A stretch of DNA of 33,903 nucleotides, from positions 1 to 33,903 of the forward strand of contig JAIRQF010000111.1 of assembly GCA_031256635.1 (NCBI GenBank). Reading direction: 5' to 3'. Shown here piece after piece: positions 23,865-31,873 of the stretch; position 1 is the first letter of the stretch, and each line of letters opens with the position of its first letter. Below the pieces are notes generated by a model that saw nothing but the letters and a program-made list of their open reading frames with translations, searched no databases and was not told the origin of the DNA. Origin of the DNA: Treponema sp. (lineage in GTDB: Bacteria; Spirochaetota; Spirochaetia; Treponematales; Breznakiellaceae). Position numbers and translations under genes: made by a program.

Positions 23865-24895
23865 AATTTTCAATTAGGTACGCCGACAAAGTAGTCGGGA
23901 CTCTGGTTATACTCGGCCTTGCCATACTTGTTTTTGTTGTTTTCATGCTTGGCAGAAATCAAAGATGGTTTGTGCATGACTACCAGTATAAAACTTATTT
24001 TAATTCCGCCGCCGGCATCAGTGTAAACATGGCGGTTCAATACAAGGGCTTTACCATCGGGCATGTAAAAAAAATCTCTCTTTCCGATGATGACCGTGTA
24101 GAGGTAGTTTTTTCCATATTCGAAGAATACCATGAAAGGGTTACCGAAGGATCGCTTGTTGAAGTGCAGATCAGTCCTATCGGGCTTGGAAACTCTTTTC
24201 ATTTTTATCCTGGAAGGGGAGCGAATGAAATTCCCGAAGGTTATTCCATTCCGGAAATTCACTCCATAGAGGCAAGGGAAAGTATTATAAGAGGACTGGC
24301 GAATGTGCCGCGGACAAATGACAGCATCGGCAATATTGTTAATCAGGTAAACACGCTGCTTGAAACCATAAATATCTCGCTTTCAGGATTACAGGGAGCT
24401 GACGATCTCGCTCTTGGGCAGATAATTAATAATTTGGCAAGTACGATAAACAACGCAAGCGATTTTACAGGCACGCTTACATATCAAATAGATCAGCTGA
24501 TTGTATCCATTAATGAACAATTGGCTTCTGTTACCGAACCTCTTTCCAGTCAATTGACTCCCATATTGAGCAATATCAATACCCTTACAGAACAGCTGGC
24601 GGATCCTTCGGGAACCGTAATGGCTATTCTGGACGCGGAAGGACCCGTATATGAAGGACTCTCATCTTCAATTACTTCCCTTTCTGACGTTATCGGTAAT
24701 CTTAATAAGGTTGTCGAATTTGTTCCGGCCAATCTGCCGCAGATAGGCGTTATAATCACCGAACTGAATACGGCGTTAAGGACAGTTCAGGATGTAATGA
24801 CCGCAGTGGCGAACAATCCTCTGCTTAGGGGAGGGATACCTGTAAGAGCGGAAGCGGGCCCGGGCGGGGCAAGTCCCAGAAATCTGCTTTTTTAA
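23861..24895 (+). CDS. mlaD: MCE-domain lipid-binding protein (MlaD family)
   Basis: Periplasmic lipid-binding partner of the MlaE-F transporter, held by one N-terminal membrane helix (about residues 11-31, VVGTLVILGLAILVFVVFMLG). The MCE domain follows at about 40-125, with YFNSAAGISVNMAVQYKGFTIGHVKKISL and VEVQISPIGLGNSFHFYPG. The remaining 200 residues are a helical, Asn/Gln/Leu/Ile-rich region with repeats such as INNLASTINNASDFTGTLTYQ and QLTPILSNINTLTEQLAD, which in related proteins form a tube or coiled coil spanning the periplasm. The 344-residue size fits single-MCE proteins of diderm bacteria. AGAGG lies six bases before the ATG. The stop is 12 bases before the next gene. Confidence 0.93.
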   Translation: MKFSIRYADKVVGTLVILGLAILVFVVFMLGRNQRWFVHDYQYKTYFNSAAGISVNMAVQYKGFTIGHVKKISLSDDDRVEVVFSIFEEYHERVTEGSLVEVQISPIGLGNSFHFYPGRGANEIPEGYSIPEIHSIEARESIIRGLANVPRTNDSIGNIVNQVNTLLETINISLSGLQGADDLALGQIINNLASTINNASDFTGTLTYQIDQLIVSINEQLASVTEPLSSQLTPILSNINTLTEQLADPSGTVMAILDAEGPVYEGLSSSITSLSDVIGNLNKVVEFVPANLPQIGVIITELNTALRTVQDVMTAVANNPLLRGGIPVRAEAGPGGASPRNLLF

Positions 24896-24907
24896 CGGAG
24901 GCGTTAA

Positions 24908-25777
24908 TTGAGAATGAAAGGCCGCATAAAGATAATATCAATTCCTGTATTTTTAATGATATTAATTTATGCTTCCTGTTCTTCGGCTCCAAAAAACTCA
25001 GGCGACGTATATCATCTTCGTTTACAGGCTGAAGACGGACTTGAAGCCGCAAACAGGGAAGCGGAGAGGGGTAATTTTGAAAATGCGCTTTCACTTTTAA
25101 CGGGTTTCAAACGTAACGCAATACTCGCGGATGATTTATCGTTGATTGCTCGAATTTCCCTCGCGCGGGGGAACGTTCTTTATTCGCTTGGGAAGACTGA
25201 CGACGCTTTCGCGGAATGGGATTATGCGCTGAAAGAAGCCAGCCTGCTTGGAGACAGCGAACTTTTATCGGTTGCAAAGATCTTTTACGCAAGGGGAAAT
25301 ATATTAACAGGCAGGAAAACCGCAAGGGCTGTGTTGGATGAAGTCACATTTGAAAGCGTAAACATAAAAAAAAACAGGCTCTATATCGCGTTTTCATGGC
25401 AGGTGACAGGGCTTGCCCTTCGGGAACTCGGCCTTTGGAGCGAAGCCGAAGAGGCTATGAGAAAAAGCCTTGCCATTCATGAAAAAGACAACCGCCTTGA
25501 AAATGCCTCTTATGACTGGTACACTATTGCCTCAGTACGGTCTCTTTCGGGAGATATATCCGGTGCTGTCAGGGCATTGGAAACATCAATCAATATTGAC
25601 CGCCGCATTGAAAATTCCTGGGGCCTTGCTTCAAGCTGGCGCGCTCTTGGGGATGTATTCCGTAAAGCCGGAAGAGAGCGGGATGCACTTGATGCGTACA
25701 GAAGATCAAGATCGATCTATATTGATATGGGTAATGATTTCGAAGTTGAGCAGCTTGACAGAAAAATAAATAATTAA
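24908..25777 (+). CDS. TPR-repeat lipoprotein of the Mla operon
   Basis: A 289-residue putative lipoprotein. Residues 8-23 form a signal segment ending in LIYASC, with the lipidated Cys24; spirochete lipoboxes are often this loose. The rest is made of about five TPR-like helix pairs, for example SLARGNVLYSLGKTDDAFAEWDYAL and SWRALGDVFRKAGRERDALDAYRRS, so the protein is likely a scaffold in the periplasm. GGAGG lies six bases before TTG 24908, while the later ATG at 24914 is 12 bases away, so TTG is the likelier start. It follows mlaD by 12 bases and precedes the aminotransferase by nine, so it belongs to the same operon. It is not MlaC-like; the exact role is unknown. Confidence 0.85.
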   Translation: MRMKGRIKIISIPVFLMILIYASCSSAPKNSGDVYHLRLQAEDGLEAANREAERGNFENALSLLTGFKRNAILADDLSLIARISLARGNVLYSLGKTDDAFAEWDYALKEASLLGDSELLSVAKIFYARGNILTGRKTARAVLDEVTFESVNIKKNRLYIAFSWQVTGLALRELGLWSEAEEAMRKSLAIHEKDNRLENASYDWYTIASVRSLSGDISGAVRALETSINIDRRIENSWGLASSWRALGDVFRKAGRERDALDAYRRSRSIYIDMGNDFEVEQLDRKINN

Positions 25778-25786
25778 AGAGGAATT

Positions 25787-26992
25787 ATGGACAGCGTTTT
25801 TATGAATACATATCACAGGCTGCCTGTAACATTCGCAAGGGGCGAAGGTTCGTGGCTTTATGATATCAATGGAAAAAAATATCTGGACTTGGGTTCAGGA
25901 ATAGCTGTAAATCTGCTTGGACACAATTATCCTCCGCTTGTAAGGGCTGTAACAGAGCAGGCGGCGAAATATTTTCATGTTTGCAATTATTATCAAAGTG
26001 ACACAAGCATTGCCTTTGCGGAGAAACTGGTAGAAGCCTGCGCTCCTGCCGGAATGAGAAATGTTTTTCTTGCAAACTCAGGTGCGGAAGCCAATGAGGG
26101 CGCGGTAAAACTCGCAAGGAAATATTCACTGTTAAAATACGGTCCAGGCAGGCATACCATAGTTACCTTAAAAGGGAGTTTTCACGGAAGGACGATTACA
26201 ACATTGGCCGCGACAGGGCAGGAAAAATTCCATAAGGATTTCGGTCCTTTTACAGACGGGTTTGTGCACATTCCGGGCGGCGATATTGAATTGCTTGATA
26301 AAGCGCTGGACGGTTTAACGGTTGCCGGCCTTTTAATTGAAGCGGTGCAGGGTGAAGGCGGCATTGTCCTTCAGAACAATGAGTTCATTTCCGCCGCCGC
26401 AAAGTTGTGCGCCGAAAGGGATATCCTTTTAATATTTGATGAAATCCAGTGCGGACTTGGAAGAACCGGAACATTTCTCGCGCTTGAACAATATAGGGAT
26501 TCGGACGGTAATCCAATAAAAGCCGACATTGTTACCTTTGCAAAAGGGCTTGCAGGCGGTATTCCTGCGGGAGCTGTTCTTGCAGGATCGAAAACATGCA
26601 GTGTTTTCAGCACGGGAGATCACGGAAGTACATTCGGCGCGAACCCTGTTGCCGCAGCCGCAGGTCTTGTTGTATTAAAGACAATAAACAATCCTGAGTT
26701 TATGGCGGAAATTGTCCGCAAAGGAAATATAATAACGGATGCTTTAAAGCAAAACCCAAAAATCAAAGAAGTGCGCGGTAAAGGACTGATGATCGGTTTT
26801 GATATTGAAGACAGCTCATGGTTAATGCTTAAAGCGGGAATCGCGCGCGCTGATCTTGCAAAGAATCATTGCGGCCTTTTAATGCTGTCCGCCGGAACAA
26901 ATACACTGCGGTTGCTGCCGCCCTATATAATTCAGGACAGCGAGATTGATCACGGCCTTGAAATACTGACGGAACTTCTTAACGCAGGCTGA
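25787..26992 (+). CDS. argD: ArgD-family acetylornithine/succinyldiaminopimelate aminotransferase
   Basis: A pyridoxal-phosphate class III aminotransferase of 401 residues, probably making N-acetylornithine for arginine synthesis or acting on succinyl-diaminopimelate for lysine. Signatures: DINGKKYLDLGSGIAVNLLGHNYP, FLANSGAEANEGAVKLARKYS (cofactor phosphate), GSFHGRTITTLAATGQ, LLIFDEIQCGLGRTG (cofactor-binding Asp) and DIVTFAKGLAGGIPAGA (Schiff-base Lys). GAGGAA lies about seven bases before ATG. It starts nine bases after the TPR lipoprotein and probably shares that transcript, an unexpected pairing of lipid transport and amino acid synthesis. No other arginine genes are in the window, so substrate remains open between acetylornithine, ornithine and related compounds. 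Confidence 0.9.
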   Translation: MDSVFMNTYHRLPVTFARGEGSWLYDINGKKYLDLGSGIAVNLLGHNYPPLVRAVTEQAAKYFHVCNYYQSDTSIAFAEKLVEACAPAGMRNVFLANSGAEANEGAVKLARKYSLLKYGPGRHTIVTLKGSFHGRTITTLAATGQEKFHKDFGPFTDGFVHIPGGDIELLDKALDGLTVAGLLIEAVQGEGGIVLQNNEFISAAAKLCAERDILLIFDEIQCGLGRTGTFLALEQYRDSDGNPIKADIVTFAKGLAGGIPAGAVLAGSKTCSVFSTGDHGSTFGANPVAAAAGLVVLKTINNPEFMAEIVRKGNIITDALKQNPKIKEVRGKGLMIGFDIEDSSWLMLKAGIARADLAKNHCGLLMLSAGTNTLRLLPPYIIQDSEIDHGLEILTELLNAG

Positions 26993-27018
26993 AATATTAA
27001 AAACTGATTGAATTTCAG
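26989..27018. terminator. Weak bidirectional hairpin between argD and ttcA
   Basis: CTGAAAT at 26989-26995 pairs with ATTTCAG at 27012-27018, overlapping the argD stop and lying just before the convergent ttcA stop at 27026. There is no strong T run, so function as a terminator is uncertain. Confidence 0.35.
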
Positions 27019-27025
27019 ATAACGC

Positions 27026-27763
27026 TTACTCGCATAAATAATCAATTTCTCCTTCGCCTAACGCTTTTAGTATCCGCCTTTTTATGTCCCCGTCGTTTCC
27101 GGTAAAATCCGCGATTTTGCTCCGTATATCGCGTCTTTTTGAATTTTGACCGTACGGGCAGGTACATGCGTTTTTAAGAATGTTTTGCCTCGACGCGCAT
27201 GCGATTATTTGCTTTTCTTCAAGCAGGGCAAGCGGGCGGATTAGGCTTACAGGGTACTTGCGGTATTTTAAAAGGACCGGCATTGCAATCAATTCGCCTT
27301 TGGAGAGAAGATTCATAAAAAATGTTTCGATAATATCGTCAAGATGATGGCCAATGGCGATTTTATTAAATTTATTTTCTACCGCGTACTTTAAAAGTTC
27401 TGTCCGTCTTTGGGTAGAACACCAGTAACAGTTCATTTTTCTGCCTTCCTTGAGCCTCCCTGTTACAGGAACGAACAGGTCTGTGAACGGAACGCCCCAT
27501 TCTTCCAGTCTTTCGCGTAACGCGGTTTTTTTACAGCAGGCGCAAAAATCCGTGCTTATGTGCAGAGCTTTAAGTTCATAATTTATTTTTAGCGCTGGTT
27601 TTATTTGCGAAAGCGCCCACGAAAGAACGCTTGAATCTTTCCCGCCGGAAACAGCGATAAGAACGCGGTCTCCTTCATTTATCAAATCCCGCTCAAGTAC
27701 CGTTTTAACAGTCAGCTTTTTTACAAGCTCGCAAGGTTCTGTCTTTCTGAAAAATCTGCTCAT
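27026..27763 (-). CDS. ttcA: TtcA-like tRNA 2-thiocytidine synthetase
   Basis: A PP-loop ATPase that activates C32 in the anticodon loop of certain tRNAs for sulfur insertion. The 245-residue product has RVLIAVSGGKDSSVLSWAL (PP-loop SGGxDS), a pair of cysteines in STDFCACCKK, the MNCYWCSTQRRTELL motif, IAIGHHLDDIIETFFMNLL, and a last pair in NACTCPYGQNSKR. The central CxxC together with the later cysteine is the usual iron-sulfur set of TtcA. Family length fits. GGAG lies five bases before the ATG. It is alone on its strand, convergent with argD. Related PP-loop enzymes (TtuA, TilS) are less likely, given the cysteine pattern and size. Confidence 0.85.
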   Translation of the reverse strand: MSRFFRKTEPCELVKKLTVKTVLERDLINEGDRVLIAVSGGKDSSVLSWALSQIKPALKINYELKALHISTDFCACCKKTALRERLEEWGVPFTDLFVPVTGRLKEGRKMNCYWCSTQRRTELLKYAVENKFNKIAIGHHLDDIIETFFMNLLSKGELIAMPVLLKYRKYPVSLIRPLALLEEKQIIACASRQNILKNACTCPYGQNSKRRDIRSKIADFTGNDGDIKRRILKALGEGEIDYLCE

Positions 27764-28016
27764 TGTTTCTCCGCTTAAGCGTACACAGTTGTCATTTATA
27801 ATCCTAAAGGAATTATGGCGGATTAAATCCCTCGGTTTTTGCTGATTATATCCTAAATTAATTTTTTCCGCTATGTAAAAGATACAGAGATACTTTACTT
27901 AAGGCGCAGGACAACTCTGATGACGCGGAGAGTTCCGCAAATGAATGGGTTATAGTATAAAGCTATTACCGCCGCTTTTGTTTATGACTGCTTGCCAAAA
28001 CAACTCTCATATAACT
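27764..28016. other. 253-base gap between ttcA and the XRE gene
   Basis: No gene is seen. The stretch near ttcA contains GCTTAAGC and an AT-rich leader that probably holds the ttcA promoter. AACTCT/AGAGTT at about 27914-27935 forms a short hairpin that could end the XRE transcript. Confidence 0.4.
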
Positions 28017-28376
28017 TCAGGACTTAAAATTTTGCGAATCGAAAGAAACCTCAATATTTTTCTTAAAAACAGTTACCATGCTGGAAATAAGTTCTTTTTT
28101 TACGTTCGCAGGCATTTTTGCTAAATAATCTTTTATTTTCGGCGCAGCTTTTTTGTACGTTTCTTTGTTTTCGCAGATAAAGAGCTCATGGGGAAATATA
28201 TCCAGAGCAGCGGCAATTTTTTCTATCTTATCAAATGAAGGAATACGGCGTCCCATTTCAATTTGCCCAATATAATTGGATGCTGTATCGCATTTTTGAG
28301 ACAGTATCATCTGCGAATATCCTCGTTCTTTACGGTATTTTTTTAAATTGGATATAAATATTTGCTGTAATGTCAT
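28017..28376 (-). CDS. XRE-family transcriptional regulator
   Basis: A small DNA-binding protein of about 119 residues. A helix-turn-helix of the Cro/C1 type lies at about 8-63: LKKYRKERGYSQMILSQKCDTASNYIGQIEMGRRIPSFDKIEKIAAALDI. A helical C-terminal tail of about 55 residues (KDYLAKMPANVKKELISSMVTVFKK) may dimerise. The ORF track starts at 28397 (MSIRLIIMT); 28376 is preferred because the family start follows directly, but no Shine-Dalgarno motif is clear for either. It is divergent from the small lipoprotein gene, and the space between holds an inverted repeat over the promoter. The gene may therefore control itself and its neighbour. A solitary regulator of this size can also be a phage or plasmid remnant. 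Confidence 0.85.
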   Translation of the reverse strand: MTLQQIFISNLKKYRKERGYSQMILSQKCDTASNYIGQIEMGRRIPSFDKIEKIAAALDIFPHELFICENKETYKKAAPKIKDYLAKMPANVKKELISSMVTVFKKNIEVSFDSQNFKS

Positions 28377-28424
28377 TATTATTAATCTAATTGACATATT
28401 TTAACTGTTTTTTCGCCATTCTAT

Positions 28425-28456
28425 TTGACATAAAATATAATTTATATTATTATGTC
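28425..28456 (+). promoter_or_regulatory. Promoter with overlapping palindromic operator
   Basis: TTGACA (28425-28430) and TATTAT (28448-28453), spacing 17, form a good promoter for the lipoprotein gene. An inverted repeat GACATAA (28427-28433) / TTATGTC (28450-28456) covers both hexamers, with an AT-rich near-palindrome between. A third half-site, TTGACATA, lies at 28391-28398 near the start of the XRE gene. This is what a binding site of the adjacent XRE protein would look like. Confidence 0.6.
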
Positions 28457-28505
28457 TATAGGATATGGTATTTGTGTCCTATAAATATTTTTACGGAGGT
28501 TTTTT

Positions 28506-28895
28506 ATGAAAAGCAAAAGGTTCTGGTTCGGGATGGTATTTGTTGCTTTGATTTTTGGCGGCAGTTTGATTTCTTGCGCTACAGCCCGTCAAACAATTCC
28601 TATGACAGCAGTAACATTACAGAGGGTAAGAACGACAATTATGCCTGATTTGCCTATGCAAATATTTGTGGATAATGTTCCTTATGAACTTGCGAATGGA
28701 GAAACAAAAACAATTACTATTAATAACGGCGAGCACCTTGTTTATGCTGTTCTTGGGGATGTAGAAAGCAAATCATCTCGGTTTACCGCCAGGTCTCGGA
28801 CAGTTGTTATTAATGCTACGCCAAAAGGCACATTATTAGGTCTAGGTAGTATTTTCGATAGTTATAATTTAGATATTGAGGTGCTTGAGCACTGA
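28506..28895 (+). CDS. Small putative lipoprotein
   Basis: A 129-residue secreted protein of unknown function. The signal peptide MKSKRFWFGMVFVALIFGGSLISC ends with a good lipobox (LISC, lipid-bearing Cys24). The mature part is beta-rich, with PMQIFVDNVPYELANGETKTITINNGEH and TVVINATPKGTLLG, resembling small beta-sandwich envelope proteins that carry a PEGA-like motif (IFVDN...PY...G). GGAGG lies about six bases before the ATG. It is divergent from the XRE regulator and shares the operator region, so it is likely controlled by that protein. It is followed by a stem-loop that ends the transcript. Confidence 0.8.
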   Translation: MKSKRFWFGMVFVALIFGGSLISCATARQTIPMTAVTLQRVRTTIMPDLPMQIFVDNVPYELANGETKTITINNGEHLVYAVLGDVESKSSRFTARSRTVVINATPKGTLLGLGSIFDSYNLDIEVLEH

Positions 28896-28906
28896 TAATA
28901 TTCCGG

Positions 28907-28950
28907 CTTATAGTGCCGTGCGGTAAGTAATTGCGGCACTACACTATAAG
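28907..28950. terminator. Bidirectional terminator between lipoprotein and tcdA
   Basis: CTTATAGTG (28907-28915) pairs with CACTATAAG (28942-28950), and alternatively TAGTGCCG (28911-28918) pairs with CGGCACTA (28934-28941). Nested GC pairs make a stable hairpin between two convergent genes. It overlaps the TAG stop of tcdA at 28944-28946. T-rich tails are weak. Confidence 0.6.
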
Positions 28951-29654
28951 TGTTGCTTTGTAACGTCGTTTATTACAAGACTTGCAAGAAGCAGCCCTGC
29001 TGTTCCCGTAACGGTAACGATGCTTCCGTTCACAGTGCGTACACCTGCAGAAGCTTCGTTGCTCAAAGGGGGCTCAACACTGTAAACTGCGGTGAAATCT
29101 CCCTGAAATCCTCTCTTGCGAAGCCCCTGCCTTACAATGCGCGCCAATGGGCAGATACCGGTTTTCCAGATGGAAGCTGTTTTTATCTTTAAAGGATCAG
29201 TTTTTAACGCCATCCCCATGGATGAAAAAAGAGTTGCTTTAGAATTAACGGCTGTTTCAATTAAATCAAGTTTATGGTTTATTGTATCAATTGCGTCTAT
29301 CACATAATCCGATTTTTCCATATAAAAGTTTTGCGCGTTTTCAATACAGAATATTTCATCAAAAGCTGTAATTTCACATTCAGGATTAATTTCCAAAAGG
29401 CGCTTTTTATGGCAGGAAGCCTTGGGTAAACCCAATGTCAGTGAAGTAGCCTGTATCTGCCTGTTAATATTTGAAGCACAAATAATGTCGCTGTCGATAA
29501 TGCCGATTTTCCCGATGCCGCTTCTTACAAGCGCTTCCGCCGCCCAGCTTCCGACACCGCCCAAACCAAAAACAAGTACGGAGGTTTTTTTTAATTTCTC
29601 CAAACCTTCATTACCTGTAAGAAGCGCCAATCTTTCAAATAATGGATTAATCAT
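28944..29654 (-). CDS. tcdA: TcdA-like tRNA threonylcarbamoyladenosine dehydratase
   Basis: An E1-like enzyme that cyclises t6A37 to ct6A in tRNAs reading ANN codons. The 236-residue product has the ATP-binding start NPLFERLALLTGNEGLEKLKKTSVLVFGLGGVGSWAAEALVRSG (GxGGVG), DSDIICASNINRQIQA (catalytic Arg region), and YVIDAIDTINHKLDLIETA. SVEPPLSNEAS and NGSIVTVTGTAGLLLASLVI are typical of TcdA. The ORF track extends to 29801, but the family start is MINPLFERL at 29654, which overlaps the end of queH by eight bases. There is no extra MoeB-type zinc motif of CxxC pairs. The stop is TAG. Alternatives in the ThiF/HesA family are less likely, given the tRNA-modification neighbours. Confidence 0.88.
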   Translation of the reverse strand: MINPLFERLALLTGNEGLEKLKKTSVLVFGLGGVGSWAAEALVRSGIGKIGIIDSDIICASNINRQIQATSLTLGLPKASCHKKRLLEINPECEITAFDEIFCIENAQNFYMEKSDYVIDAIDTINHKLDLIETAVNSKATLFSSMGMALKTDPLKIKTASIWKTGICPLARIVRQGLRKRGFQGDFTAVYSVEPPLSNEASAGVRTVNGSIVTVTGTAGLLLASLVINDVTKQHL

Positions 29655-30219
29655 GACCTGCCGCTTTATAAGATTTTTTTGTAAATCTTTCTTCCTCGGA
29701 GAAAATGCAGCCACAGTATTTTTGCATGTACATTTCTTTCGCGCGGGCGGCTGTCTGTCCTTCGCGAAAGAGCGGACGAAAATCCCTGTAAAAAAAATCA
29801 ACGCCGTATTTTTCGGAAATTTCTTCTCCTGTTTTTTTTATCACATCATGATTCTGATACGGGCTTATCAGTAAAGTTGTTGAAAATGCGGAAAACACGT
29901 TCTTTGCCGCATAATCCGCTGTTTTTTCAAGGCGCATACGGTAACATTTTTCGCATCTTTCAATATTGGGCGAAGGTTTATTTATCTCCTGTGATACAAC
30001 AGTTAAAAATGATCTAAGTCCGTATTCGTCAACAAGTGACAATTCAAGTTTTTCGTTATCTGTAAAGTTTTTTATACAATTACGCCTTGCCTCATACTCT
30101 GTAAAGGGGTGAATGTTCGGATTATACCAGAAAAGCTGAGGGATAACATTTTCATCACCAAGCGCTTTAACGCAGGAAATTGAACATGGAGCGCAGCAGC
30201 AATGGAGAAGGAGTTTCAT
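29647..30219 (-). CDS. queH: Epoxyqueuosine reductase QueH
   Basis: QueH carries out the last step of queuosine synthesis, reduction of epoxyqueuosine in the wobble base of tRNA for Asp, Asn, His and Tyr. The 190-residue product has the family cysteine sets: KLLLHCCCAPCSISC at the start, IERCEKCYRMRLEKTA in the middle, and YMQKYCGCIFSEEER near the end. It also has the conserved FWYNPNIHPFTEYEARR. QueH is unrelated to QueG and contains iron-sulfur and zinc/metal sites. No other queuosine gene is in the window, so the organism may salvage precursors or hold the rest elsewhere. It overlaps tcdA by eight bases, so the two are co-translated. Confidence 0.92.
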   Translation of the reverse strand: MKLLLHCCCAPCSISCVKALGDENVIPQLFWYNPNIHPFTEYEARRNCIKNFTDNEKLELSLVDEYGLRSFLTVVSQEINKPSPNIERCEKCYRMRLEKTADYAAKNVFSAFSTTLLISPYQNHDVIKKTGEEISEKYGVDFFYRDFRPLFREGQTAARAKEMYMQKYCGCIFSEEERFTKKSYKAAGHD

Positions 30220-30479
30220 GTTTGTATTTTAACTTATATTATTTAAAATGTATGTATCATTTATTGATTTTTACCAAAAGACACAAACATACGATTTGAT
30301 TTCAACCGCACATGAGTTATTTTATAAAATCTTCCTGAGCTTTTTCCGTTGTTATTTTTTTATAGACATTCTCTTGAACTTAGCCTAATTCTATCGTTCG
30401 CTCCTGAAGATTCGCAATGTTTCACTGTTTACACCTAATCACCTTACGATCTCCAGTTCGTGAGGCTTGGTAAAAAATC
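30220..30479. other. 260-base gap between queH and rnfB
   Basis: No intact gene. The first 100 bases are AT-rich and must hold the queH promoter. The part at about 30370-30470 is less AT-rich and contains CCTTACGA/TCGTGAGG (30442-30463, one mismatch), which may form the end of the rnf transcript. Its base composition looks more like a repeat or decayed gene than a spacer, but I cannot identify it. Confidence 0.4.
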
Positions 30480-31268
30480 CTAATTTCCAACTCTCACTAT
30501 ACACTTCGTCATACAAACCTCTGCGCATTTTCCGCAGCCGGAGCATTTGCTGTAATCAATTAAAGCAAGGTTATTCTCCATTGAGATCGCGCTTTGCGGG
30601 CACTCCTTGACGCATTTGGTGCAGGCGATACAGCCGATGGAACATTTCTTTCTGGTAACAGCTCCCTTTTCGATATTTTTGCAGGCGATTAATACAGGGA
30701 TGCCCGCTTTTTGTATAGAAATTAATTTATTAGGACACGCTTTAACGCAAAGACCGCAGCCGGTGCATTTTTCCGCGATGATGTGCGCAAGGTTATTCTC
30801 CATGCAGATTGCGTCAGAGGGGCATACTGTAAAGCAGTCGCCGTAACCGAGGCAGCCGAACGCGCAGGAATTTTGTCCGCCGTACGCCGGTTTGGCGGCT
30901 TCGCAGGATTGAATGCCTTTGTATTCCATTTTCTTTATTTGCGCGTTACAGTTACACGAAACAAAGGCGCGCTTTTCTTCGATGCTTCCGGCTTCAATGC
31001 CCATAATTTCGCTGATTTTTGCCAGAAGAGAAGGGCCACCCGGCGTGCATAAATTTGTTTTCGCGTTTTCTTCGATCAGGGCTGAGGCGTAACCTGAACA
31101 TCCCGGATATCCGCATGCGCCGCAGTTTGCGCCCGGCATAATGCCCGCAAGCTGTGTTATTCGTTCATCGATTTTTACATACATCAGTTTTGACGCAACG
31201 GCGAGTATACATGAGCAGATAAGACCCATGGAAGTTACAGAAATTACAGCTGTCAAAATAACATTCAT
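30480..31268 (-). CDS. rnfB: Rnf complex subunit B (iron-sulfur protein)
   Basis: RnfB takes electrons from reduced ferredoxin and feeds them into the membrane complex. One N-terminal helix (VISVTSMGLICSCILAVASKL) anchors it. A 4Fe-4S motif follows: GANCGACGYPGCSGYA with a later cysteine (TNLC). The C-terminal half carries several ferredoxin-type clusters: CFTVCPSDAI, CTGCGLCVKACPNK, CIACTKCVKECPQS and CSGCGKCAEVCMTKC. This is more than the two found in proteobacterial RnfB, as in many anaerobes of the Clostridium and spirochete kind. The 262-residue length fits. It is the last gene of the operon and starts eight bases after rnfA. A second four-cysteine motif pair near residues 105-145 may bind yet another cluster. 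Confidence 0.95.
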   Translation of the reverse strand: MNVILTAVISVTSMGLICSCILAVASKLMYVKIDERITQLAGIMPGANCGACGYPGCSGYASALIEENAKTNLCTPGGPSLLAKISEIMGIEAGSIEEKRAFVSCNCNAQIKKMEYKGIQSCEAAKPAYGGQNSCAFGCLGYGDCFTVCPSDAICMENNLAHIIAEKCTGCGLCVKACPNKLISIQKAGIPVLIACKNIEKGAVTRKKCSIGCIACTKCVKECPQSAISMENNLALIDYSKCSGCGKCAEVCMTKCIVRVGN

Positions 31269-31276
31269 ATAAACTC

Positions 31277-31873
31277 CTAGCGGAACATATTTTCAATTAC
31301 GCCGTTAAAGCCGAAGAACGAAAAAGAAAGAAGCGCTGCCGATATCAGCGTTATGGGCAAACCTTTGAATGCTTTCGGAGGATCTGTGTTTTCGGTATAT
31401 TCACGGATACCGGAAAAAATTACCATGCCAAGTAAAAATCCAAGTCCTGAACCGAACGCGTTAACCAACGCTTCAATATACGAATATTCGTTTTTTATAT
31501 TCACTATTGTGACAGCGAAAATAGCGCAGTTTGTTGTCATTAGCGGAAGATAAATCCCCAGGATTTTATACAATGACGGGATGAATTTTTTTAGTATAAT
31601 TTCCACTATCTGTACAAGAGTCGCGATTTCAAGAATAAAAACAATTGTCTGCAAAAACCCAAGTCCGTTTCTGTCCAGAAGATATCTTTGAATAGGCCAT
31701 GTCACAGCGGTCGCGAGAATCATTACAAAAATAATCGCGGCGCTCATTCCGACAGCGCCTTTCATATCTTTTGATACGCCAAGGAACGGACATACGCCGA
31801 GGAACTGGCGTAAAATATAATTGTTTACAAGTACCGCGCCTACAATTAAGGTAACAAGAACTCTGTAATCCAT
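31277..31873 (-). CDS. rnfA: Rnf complex subunit A
   Basis: Membrane subunit of the Rnf complex. The 198-residue product has about six membrane helices, with the conserved VLVNNYILRQFLGVCPFLGVS, ending in a cysteine that may bind the iron centre shared with RnfE, and LPLMTTNCAIFAVTIV with its second cysteine. The ORF track extends to 31927, but the family start is MDYRVLVTL at 31873, which overlaps the rnfE stop by one base (TAATG). Translational coupling is therefore certain to be tight. RnfA and RnfE are inverted homologues and form the symmetrical core through which electrons cross the membrane. Confidence 0.95.
   Translation of the reverse strand: MDYRVLVTLIVGAVLVNNYILRQFLGVCPFLGVSKDMKGAVGMSAAIIFVMILATAVTWPIQRYLLDRNGLGFLQTIVFILEIATLVQIVEIILKKFIPSLYKILGIYLPLMTTNCAIFAVTIVNIKNEYSYIEALVNAFGSGLGFLLGMVIFSGIREYTENTDPPKAFKGLPITLISAALLSFSFFGFNGVIENMFR

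Noticed and set aside
29422-29874. 150-residue plus-strand ORF
   Set aside because: It is antisense to tcdA and queH, which have clear motifs; the ORF shows no recognisable domain.
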